Of a stretch of DNA of 10,334 bases, positions 6,338 through 10,334 are shown piece after piece (positions within the stretch are counted from its first letter, which is position 1; the number at the start of each line of letters is the position of its first letter). The stretch is from positions 1-10,334 of the forward strand of contig USOR01000020.1 in the NCBI GenBank assembly GCA_900556425.1. Reading direction: 5' to 3'. The position numbers and the translations under genes are program-made. The stretch is from an uncultured Coriobacteriaceae bacterium. GTDB lineage: Bacteria > Actinomycetota > Coriobacteriia > Coriobacteriales > QAMH01. Under the pieces are notes generated by a model. The model was given only the letters and a program-made list of their open reading frames with translations, was not told where the DNA came from and searched no databases.

Positions 6338-6583
6338 ATGGACGACATCACGCTTGAGGCCATCATCGACCTGCTCAAGGACGTTGAGGAAAACGTTGAC
6401 TACGAGAACTGCACCGCACTGGTCGACGAGCGCTTCCTCGACTCCTTCGACATTCTCGCGATCATCAATGCCATTGACGACGAGTTCGACATCGCCGTGC
6501 CAGCCAAGGAAGTCGTCCCGGCAAACTTCAACAGCGCCCAGGGAATCTACGAGATGGTGCTGCGCCTAGCCGAAGAGGAGTAG
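6338..6583 (+). CDS. Acyl/peptidyl carrier protein
   Basis: An 81-aa, very acidic, helical protein with the size and pattern of a free carrier protein (ACP/PCP/DltC type). FLDSFDIL (33-40) contains the phosphopantetheine attachment Ser36. It is followed by AIINAIDDEFDIAVP (41-55), matching the usual helix II and the EEFgieiP pattern. A phosphopantetheinyl transferase encoded elsewhere must activate it. The start is ATG 6338, with GAGAGGAAG (6325-6333) before it; an in-frame TTG at 6320 is less convincing. It is the last gene of the operon and the natural acceptor for the amino acid activated by the adenylating enzyme. It is not the fatty-acid AcpP: the motif is DSF rather than DSLD, and the neighbours are not fab genes. 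Confidence 0.88.
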   Translation: MDDITLEAIIDLLKDVEENVDYENCTALVDERFLDSFDILAIINAIDDEFDIAVPAKEVVPANFNSAQGIYEMVLRLAEEE

Positions 6584-6607
6584 GGCGTAGTCACCGCCAT
6601 TGCCCTA
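6581..6607. terminator. Weak shared hairpin between convergent operons
   Basis: TAGGGC (6581-6586) pairs with GCCCTA (6602-6607) around a 15-nt loop. The stop codon of the carrier protein (6581-6583, plus strand) and that of higA (6605-6607, minus strand) are the first bases of each arm. The stem is only 6 bp and no U-run follows on either side, so bidirectional termination is only a possibility. Confidence 0.25.
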
Positions 6608-6934
6608 GGCGATGCCCATCGCGCAATCTGCCGTGATGGGTTCGATCGCCTCGATGTCGTCGCGATGCTCCTCGAGCGACTTCCATATGTCGACCTTGGC
6701 CTGCATATTCATCCAGAACTGCGGGGTCGTGCCGAAGAGGCGCCCCAGGCGCAGGCACATGTCGGGGCTCAGGGCGCGCTTCTCGCGCACGATGTCGTTG
6801 ATGGTTTGGCGGGTGACCCCGATCCGCTGGGCCAGGCCTGCGACCGTGAGCCCGAGCTCCGGCATGTACTCCTCGCGCAGAAACTCGCCAGGATGGATTG
6901 GCTCGCGCGAAACCACGATCATCTCATCATCCAT
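6605..6934 (-). CDS. higA: HigA-family antitoxin (XRE helix-turn-helix)
   Basis: A 109-aa protein with the HigA signature: IHPGEFLREEYMPELGL near the N-terminus, then a helix-turn-helix (LAQRIGVTRQTINDIVREKR), then the family-typical RLGRLFGTTPQFWMNMQ. It should bind and neutralise the HigB toxin and repress the higBA promoter by binding its operator. It starts at ATG 6934, 9 nt after the higB stop, with a GAGGAGGG ribosome-binding site overlapping that stop, so translation is probably coupled. The toxin-first order is typical for higBA and unusual for most other type II systems. Length is slightly above the family minimum because of an acidic C-terminal tail (EEHRDDIEAIEP). Confidence 0.92.
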   Translation of the reverse strand: MDDEMIVVSREPIHPGEFLREEYMPELGLTVAGLAQRIGVTRQTINDIVREKRALSPDMCLRLGRLFGTTPQFWMNMQAKVDIWKSLEEHRDDIEAIEPITADCAMGIA

Positions 6935-6943
6935 GAACCCTCC

Positions 6944-7225
6944 TCAGTGATAGTCGCAAATCTCGACGTCATACACGCCGTCGTCAGCGAAGCGAAAGCA
7001 AACGCGCCATTGGTCGTTGATGGAGACGGCATGCTGACCGGCACGGTTGCCCGCGAGCGCGTGCAGCCTGTTTCCCGGGGGCAGACGCAGGTCGAGAAGC
7101 GTCATCGCGTTGTCGATGAGCTCGAGCTTCCTGAGCGCGCGCCGCAAGATGTCCGGCGGGAGCTCCTTGCTCCGGCCCGTTTCAAACAGAAGGCGCGTGT
7201 CGCTGCTGGCGAAACTCCGTATCAT
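6944..7225 (-). CDS. higB: HigB toxin (RelE/ParE superfamily mRNA interferase)
   Basis: A 93-aa protein typical of HigB/YoeB-like RelE-fold toxins, which cleave mRNA at the ribosome. Family features are MIRSF at the start, RRALRKLELIDNA (29-41), LRLPPGNRLHALAG (46-59) and the C-terminal core with SINDQWRVCFRF (68-79), followed by VEICDYH. Basic residues in the core (R73 on) are the usual RNA-binding and catalytic region. The start is ATG 7225, the standard start of the family, with GGAGA shortly upstream; longer in-frame extensions toward 7327 cross the promoter and lack homology-like sequence. It is complete and looks functional. It is followed directly by higA. Confidence 0.92.
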   Translation of the reverse strand: MIRSFASSDTRLLFETGRSKELPPDILRRALRKLELIDNAMTLLDLRLPPGNRLHALAGNRAGQHAVSINDQWRVCFRFADDGVYDVEICDYH

Positions 7226-7245
7226 GCAGTCTCCAATCCTTTTGG

Positions 7246-7278
7246 AGTGTAACATGTAACGTGACGCATTACAATGCG
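7246..7278 (-). promoter_or_regulatory. higBA promoter with overlapping palindromic operator
   Basis: On the minus strand, a -35-like TTGTAA (7274-7269) and a -10-like TACACT (7251-7246) are separated by exactly 17 nt, each matching the consensus at 4 of 6 positions. A perfect inverted repeat, CGCATT-AC-AATGCG (7265-7278), covers the -35 box. GTAAC occurs twice, 7 nt apart, within the spacer. This is where HigA repression would be expected. The promoter lies about 20 nt from the higB start. Confidence 0.5.
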
Positions 7279-7334
7279 AAAGGGACAAAGCCCCCTCCCC
7301 GTCATCCCACCTCGACGAGTGCAGCACTCCAGGT

Positions 7335-7353
7335 TGTCATTTCGAGCGAAGCG
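7335..7353. repeat. Partial TGTCATTTCGAGCG repeat (copy 1, 5' half only)
   Basis: TGTCATTTCGAGCGAAGCG is identical over its first 14 bases to copies 2 (7369) and 3 (8417), but the 3' half is missing and a run of eight C (7359-7366) follows. It is probably a truncated copy or a separate half-element. Confidence 0.6.
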
Positions 7354-7368
7354 CACAGCCCCCCCCAT

Positions 7369-7416
7369 TGTCATTTCGAGCGGAGCGGCCGCTAGGTCGC
7401 GAAGTCGAGAAATCTC
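7369..7416. repeat. TGTCATTTCGAGCG...AGTCGAGAAATCTC repeat (copy 2, full)
   Basis: A 48-bp element. Its first 14 and last 14 bases are identical to those of copy 3 at 8417-8461; the centre differs and here contains the palindrome AGCGGCCGCT. The ends are partly complementary (ATTTC with GAAAT), so RNA or DNA can fold into a hairpin. The pattern fits a REP/MITE-like dispersed palindromic repeat. The gap 7226-7541 otherwise holds the higBA promoter, copy 1 and the dinD upstream region. Confidence 0.65.
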
Positions 7417-7449
7417 ACCCCGAGCATGTCCGATCTTGGTCGGCAAAAA

Positions 7450-7476
7450 TTCGGTGATTCGACCGAAAACGTTCGG
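7450..7476 (+). promoter_or_regulatory. Overlapping inverted repeats upstream of dinD (candidate damage-responsive operator)
   Basis: Three half-sites are arranged as TTCGGT (7450-7455), ACCGAA (7462-7467) and TTCGG (7472-7476). The first two form a perfect 6-bp inverted repeat with a 6-nt spacer. The second and third form CCGAA-N4-TTCGG (7463-7476), the same 5-4-5 layout as the Gram-positive LexA box CGAAC-N4-GTTCG but with a different core. DinD is SOS-controlled in E. coli, so a LexA-like operator would be expected here, but the motif does not match the known consensus. A possible extended -10 (TG-T-TAGATT, 7483-7491) lies immediately downstream; no good -35 is visible. Confidence 0.4.
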
Positions 7477-7541
7477 CGTTTTTGTTAGATTCGCCTGCAA
7501 TCATGGGGGTCAAGACCATGTCGATGAAGCTTGGAGGACCG

Positions 7542-8402
7542 ATGGATAGCAAGGAGATAGAGAAGCGCAGGTTGACGCTCGATGATCACATGCACCACAC
7601 GAAGGACGGCGTGGAGTTTTGGTACGCGCGAGAAGTAATGGGGGTCTTCGGATATACCCAATGGCGCAGGTTCGAGGAGACGATAAAGCGTGCCATGATA
7701 TCGCTCGAGTCTAGCAAAACCCCTGTTAGTGACCATTTTGCCGACATTGGCAAAATGGTTCCTCTCGGGAGTGGCGCGGAGCGATTAGTAAAGGACTACA
7801 TGCTCACGCGCTATGCCTGCTACCTCATCGCGCAAAACGGCGATCCGCACAAGGAGGAAATAGCATTTGCTCAGAGCTACTTCGCCCTTCAAACGCGCAA
7901 GCAAGAGCTCATCGAGCAGCGCATGTTGGAGCTGCGCAGGCTTACGGAGAGAGATGCCCTTACGGAGTCCGAGAAGGTGCTTGCCGCCATAGCCTTCGAG
8001 CGAGGTGTGGATCAGCGGGGGTTCGCGACCATTAAATCAAAGGGGGACGAGGTCTTGTTCGGCGGAAACAAAACGAAGGCCATGAAGAAACGCCTTGGCG
8101 TGCCCGAGAAGAAGCCCCTTGCCGATGTTCTTCCCGACGTGACCATGGCAGCCAAGAACCTCGCGAACTCAATGACGCCACACAACGCCGAGTCGAAGGA
8201 TCTGCGCGGTGTGAGGCAAATCGGCGATGAGCACCTCCAGAACAATAAGAGCGTGCGCGGCACTCTCGTGGCGCGCGGCATCAAGCCGGAAGATTTGCCA
8301 CCGGAGGAGGATGCAAAGAAGCTGAAGCGCAGGGTGGAGGCAGACGAGCGAAAGCTCAGGCAAGACGCGTCCGGGTTCGGGCCGGCGCCCCAGGACCTAT
8401 AG
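7542..8402 (+). CDS. dinD: DNA damage-inducible protein D
   Basis: A 286-aa cytoplasmic protein that matches DinD along its whole length. The N-terminal half is a BRO-N-like domain: EFWYAREVMGVFGYTQWRRF (25-44), GKMVPLGSGAERLVKDY (70-86) and LTRYACYLIAQNGDPHKEE (88-106), then YFALQTRKQE (113-122). The C-terminal half is helical and basic, ending in a charged segment. In E. coli dinD is SOS-induced (length about 274 aa), and the protein has been reported to act on RecA filaments. The start at ATG 7542 is preferred: GGAGGA lies just upstream (3-4 nt spacing, somewhat short) and the sequence begins as in homologs. In-frame ATGs at 7503, 7518 and 7524 lack a good site. It is a single gene bordered by TGTCATTTCGAGCG repeats on both sides (7369-7416 and 8417-8461). 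A perfect 11-bp inverted repeat lies inside it (7732-7759). Confidence 0.92.
   Translation: MDSKEIEKRRLTLDDHMHHTKDGVEFWYAREVMGVFGYTQWRRFEETIKRAMISLESSKTPVSDHFADIGKMVPLGSGAERLVKDYMLTRYACYLIAQNGDPHKEEIAFAQSYFALQTRKQELIEQRMLELRRLTERDALTESEKVLAAIAFERGVDQRGFATIKSKGDEVLFGGNKTKAMKKRLGVPEKKPLADVLPDVTMAAKNLANSMTPHNAESKDLRGVRQIGDEHLQNNKSVRGTLVARGIKPEDLPPEEDAKKLKRRVEADERKLRQDASGFGPAPQDL
7732..7759 (+). repeat. Perfect 11-bp inverted repeat inside dinD
   Basis: ACCATTTTGCC (7732-7742) and GGCAAAATGGT (7749-7759) are exact reverse complements with a 6-nt spacer, giving a stable hairpin in the dinD mRNA about 190 nt after the start codon. It encodes residues of the conserved GKMVPLGSGA region and those just before it, so protein constraint may explain part of it. 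Confidence 0.6.
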
Positions 8403-8416
8403 GCATAGACCCCTTC

Positions 8417-8461
8417 TGTCATTTCGAGCGAAGGCGTGTAGCGCCGTAGTCGAGAAATCTC
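8417..8461. repeat. TGTCATTTCGAGCG...AGTCGAGAAATCTC repeat (copy 3, full)
   Basis: A 45-bp element 15 bases after the dinD stop. It has the same 14-bp ends as copy 2. The centre contains a small hairpin (GGCG 8433-8436 with CGCC 8442-8445). It may fold and act as the 3' end of the dinD transcript, but there is no U-run. Confidence 0.65.
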
Positions 8462-8518
8462 CTGCCAATCATCTGCGGACATCAGTGACATCCCCCAACC
8501 GCCCACCGCCGCAAAATT

Positions 8519-8546
8519 TGTTGCGCAACAGAATTCACCCCCCCCC
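8519..8546. other. 12-bp palindrome and C9 tract upstream of the membrane-protein gene
   Basis: TGTTGCGCAACA (8519-8530) is a perfect palindrome and is followed by an uninterrupted run of nine C (8538-8546). The palindrome could be a dimeric repressor site and the C-run a slippage-prone tract, but nothing else supports either. Downstream, TATAAA (8620-8625) could be a -10 box for the gene at 8663, without a recognisable -35. The remainder of the 8462-8662 gap shows no gene. Confidence 0.35.
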
Positions 8547-8662
8547 CTTATTCTTAAACAGATTTGGATTGTTCCCATGGCTGGACGCTAGGGAACCAGA
8601 ACAAGAGGCTGCCTTGGGATATAAAGGCCCTTGCGTATTTTTCGACAAAGGGAGGCATTATC

Positions 8663-8971
8663 ATGAGTTCCTACGCTTATTCTTCCACTGCTTCTTCCAG
8701 CACAAGCGGTGTTTTAATCATCCTTCTGTTCATCGTTGCGATTGTGGTGCTTGTGGCATGGCTCGTTGCCACAAAGATGTTCATTGATCTTGCTCAAAAG
8801 AAAGACCCGCGGTTTTATAGGACGGGGGTACTGTGGTTTGTCGGCATTTTCGCAACACCGATTGTCGTCGGTTTGTATGTATGTGCGATGACCGACAAGC
8901 GGAGCGCCACCTCCTCTGCCAACAACCGAAATGATGCAGATGCCCTTAACAGGGAACTTCCGTCTATCTAA
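8663..8971 (+). CDS. Small membrane protein with two transmembrane helices, unknown function
   Basis: A 102-aa protein that I cannot assign to a named family. A Ser/Thr-rich N-terminus (about 1-15) is followed by a strongly hydrophobic helix (about 16-40, starting GVLIILLFIV). A short charged loop with QKKDPRFYR comes next, then a second helix (about 56-76, containing FVGIFATPIVVGLYV) and a polar, Asn/Asp-rich tail. No signal peptidase site or catalytic motif is visible. AAAGGGAGG (8647-8655) lies 7 nt before ATG 8663, a strong site that decides the start. The next gene begins 9 nt after its stop, so the two are almost certainly co-transcribed and may form a membrane complex. Codon use is less GC-biased than in the 1936-6583 operon. 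Confidence 0.75.
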   Translation: MSSYAYSSTASSSTSGVLIILLFIVAIVVLVAWLVATKMFIDLAQKKDPRFYRTGVLWFVGIFATPIVVGLYVCAMTDKRSATSSANNRNDADALNRELPSI

Positions 8972-8980
8972 GGTGTAGCC

Positions 8981-10334
8981 GTGAGCGATTACAAAGTTGT
9001 TTTTCGAGAAGATAGTCAAAGCGATAATGCGACTGGAATAATGTGGGAGGAAAACTGCCCCATCCTAATTGAGGCAATTCAAGTATCCCGCGATGTTCAG
9101 ACGGGCGAAGCATATCTCCAGCTGAAGTTTCGTAACGTTAGCAGTGAAGAGGTCTGTTCCCTTAAGGCGACGGCTATAGCAACCTTTGAAAATGGGGAGA
9201 GAGAAGACGTCGAAATAGTTCTATTGGATGCAGATGTGGAGCCAGGGAGAATCCGTAAGCCAGCTCCGATCCTTCTCAAGCGCGGGGACGTTTCCGAGGT
9301 CAGCGTAAAAATATGCTCCCTCAAGCTTCCATCTGGAGACTGGAAGTCGACGAAAAAAACGATACCTGTCCCCCGACCGAAGCAGGCTCGTCTTTCCGAT
9401 AAGGCGCAAACGGAGCGCTCCCTCCAGTGGCATCCTAATCCCTCCGATTCCAAGATGCTCTACAAGGACTTCGCACTGGACAAGGAAATTGACGATCGCG
9501 AATCATGGTGGGTTTGCCCCTGTGGACAACTGAACGTCAATCGCGAGGATTGTCTGCTATGCAACACCCCAAAAACCTTCTGGCGCGAACATCCTGCTGA
9601 CAACGACCGGCTTGAAAAAGAGGCGGACGAAAGAGCAGAAAAAGAGGCAGAGGAGCGAGCGCTGCAGGAAGCCGAGCAGAAGGAAAGAGCGAAAAAGAAC
9701 AAGCGAATCAGGCGCATCGTGCTCACTACGAGCTTGATCGTCGTTGCCGTTATTCTTGCTATCGTGGCGGTGTTTCAAATCGTGCGTTGCGTTGTTCCCG
9801 GTGCTTATGTTGTCACCCGCTGCACGACTACGGATAGCAAAGGAAACAAGGAAACCATCGAGTACGAGCTCGATGACCGTGGGAATGTAGTAAAAGAGAT
9901 AGAAGATGGGGACAAGTCTGAATGTACATATGAGCGCGATGACTACGGAGTTGTCACGAGAATGGACGATAATGAATTTGTAGTCGAGTCAGTCGATGAT
10001 GGTGGGCAACCCACCAAGATCAAGTGTTACTTTGTAGTCGAGTCAGTCGATGATGATGGACAGCCCACCAAGATCAAGTCTCAAACGAGAGAATGCAATA
10101 TAGAGTGGTTTGGGGAGGGAAAAATACGCAGCATAGAATGGACCTCCTACGATGACCCAACCCGTTTCTCCAGCGATAGCTACAACGAAAACGGAGAGCT
10201 CCTAGCTTCAGATTATGGCCATTCTGATCACACTGTTGATCACGATAGCTATTCGTATGAATATGACTCAAGTGGGCGCGTAATAGCCGATACAGAAACC
10301 GGGGAATACGATTATCAGGGCGTGCCGCATTCCT
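8981..10334 (+). CDS. Zinc-ribbon, single-pass membrane protein with YD-like repeats (3' partial), unknown function
   Basis: The frame is open for 451 codons from GTG 8981 to the right edge, so the C-terminus is missing. AAGGTG (8970-8975), overlapping the upstream stop, is the ribosome-binding site. Residues 1-130 look like a beta-rich domain (EAYLQLKFRNVSSEEV, then alternating hydrophobic strands). Four cysteines, CPC at 179-181 and CLLC at 191-194, form a likely zinc ribbon. A highly charged Glu/Lys/Arg helix (about 207-245, possible coiled coil) leads into one transmembrane segment (about 246-268). The outer or C-terminal part has repeats of the YELDDRGNVVKE / YEYDSSGRVIAD kind, reminiscent of YD/Rhs repeats. 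Predicted topology is a cytoplasmic zinc-ribbon domain and an external repeat domain. It contains a 54-bp tandem duplication (9977-10084). Codon use is AT-richer than the central operon, suggesting acquired DNA. I do not recognise a named family; a sensor or surface-interaction role would be speculation. Confidence 0.8.
   Translation, partial: MSDYKVVFREDSQSDNATGIMWEENCPILIEAIQVSRDVQTGEAYLQLKFRNVSSEEVCSLKATAIATFENGEREDVEIVLLDADVEPGRIRKPAPILLKRGDVSEVSVKICSLKLPSGDWKSTKKTIPVPRPKQARLSDKAQTERSLQWHPNPSDSKMLYKDFALDKEIDDRESWWVCPCGQLNVNREDCLLCNTPKTFWREHPADNDRLEKEADERAEKEAEERALQEAEQKERAKKNKRIRRIVLTTSLIVVAVILAIVAVFQIVRCVVPGAYVVTRCTTTDSKGNKETIEYELDDRGNVVKEIEDGDKSECTYERDDYGVVTRMDDNEFVVESVDDGGQPTKIKCYFVVESVDDDGQPTKIKSQTRECNIEWFGEGKIRSIEWTSYDDPTRFSSDSYNENGELLASDYGHSDHTVDHDSYSYEYDSSGRVIADTETGEYDYQGVPHS
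9977..10084 (+). repeat. Tandem 54-bp (18-codon) duplication inside the membrane-protein gene
   Basis: Two adjacent units, 9977-10030 and 10031-10084, are in frame. They encode FVVESVDDGGQPTKIKCY followed by FVVESVDDDGQPTKIKSQ. Within the first 48 bases only three positions differ; the last two codons diverge. The near identity indicates a recent duplication that lengthens the YD-like repeat region by one unit. The first unit alone carries a perfect 7-bp hairpin (TGGTGGG-CAA-CCCACCA). Confidence 0.9.

Noticed and set aside
3534..6583. Annotating the operon as dlt (teichoic acid D-alanylation)
   Set aside because: The adenylase and carrier resemble DltA and DltC, but DltB and DltD are absent, a decarboxylase is present and the FCGE cysteine is Ser.
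7226..7327. N-terminal extension of HigB up to 7327
   Set aside because: The extension crosses the predicted promoter and operator, and HigB proteins normally begin MIRSF as at 7225.
7463..7476. Calling CCGAA-N4-TTCGG a standard LexA box
   Set aside because: The Gram-positive consensus is CGAAC-N4-GTTCG; spacing agrees but the bases do not, so only a candidate operator is reported.
7335..8461. CRISPR array from the repeated TGTCATTTCGAGCG units
   Set aside because: Only three irregularly spaced copies with variable centres, one truncated, and an entire gene between two of them; no cas genes.
8663..10334. Rhs toxin call for the right-edge protein
   Set aside because: YD-like units are few and degenerate, the protein has an internal membrane span, and no Rhs core or toxin tip is visible in the window.

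Overview
The window is a stretch of bacterial chromosome, most likely from a high-GC Actinomycetota of class Coriobacteriia (Collinsella/Eggerthella-type gut bacteria). This placement is an inference. It rests on the GC-rich codon usage of the central operon, on the first partial gene ending in the 'DD-x-NPLA(A/S)F ... CWVHWLML' repeat-plus-membrane-anchor tail that I associate with surface proteins of that class, and on dispersed intergenic repeats (TGTCTCATT and TGTCATTTCGAGCG types). No rRNA, tRNA, CRISPR array or insertion sequence was seen.

Layout, left to right. (1) 3-503: the 3' end of a membrane-anchored surface protein, with a strong rho-independent terminator at 401-435. (2) 553-1800: an AlbA_2/Schlafen-type, GHKL-ATPase-like, winged-helix regulator, preceded by a good sigma70 promoter overlapping an inverted repeat. 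(3) 1936-6583: a four-gene, same-strand operon encoding an NhaC-family antiporter, a stand-alone DltA-like amino acid adenylation enzyme, a fold-III PLP-dependent decarboxylase and a small acyl/peptidyl carrier protein. (4) 6605-7225, minus strand: a higBA toxin-antitoxin pair. (5) 7542-8402: dinD, flanked by TGTCATTTCGAGCG palindromic repeats. (6) 8663-10334: a less GC-rich two-gene unit with a two-helix membrane protein and, starting 9 bases later, a large zinc-ribbon/transmembrane/YD-like-repeat protein that runs off the right edge and carries a fresh 54-bp tandem duplication.

The most interesting part is the operon at 1936-6583. The adenylating enzyme should load an amino acid onto the carrier protein, and the decarboxylase may act on that carrier-bound amino acid. 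BtrK/BtrI of butirosin biosynthesis gives a biochemical precedent, and exosortase-associated loci contain a similar ligase/decarboxylase/carrier gene set. The antiporter may move the amino acid, the amine product or compensating ions. No condensation domain, thioesterase, DltB/DltD or phosphopantetheinyl transferase lies in the window, so the acceptor and final product are unknown. Each of the three junctions in this operon carries a TGTCTCATT element, and at two of them it forms a long hairpin containing the upstream gene's stop codon.

The right half (higBA, dinD, repeats, AT-richer membrane genes) looks like accessory DNA, as does the AlbA_2 gene on the left; the biosynthetic operon between them has core-like codon usage.
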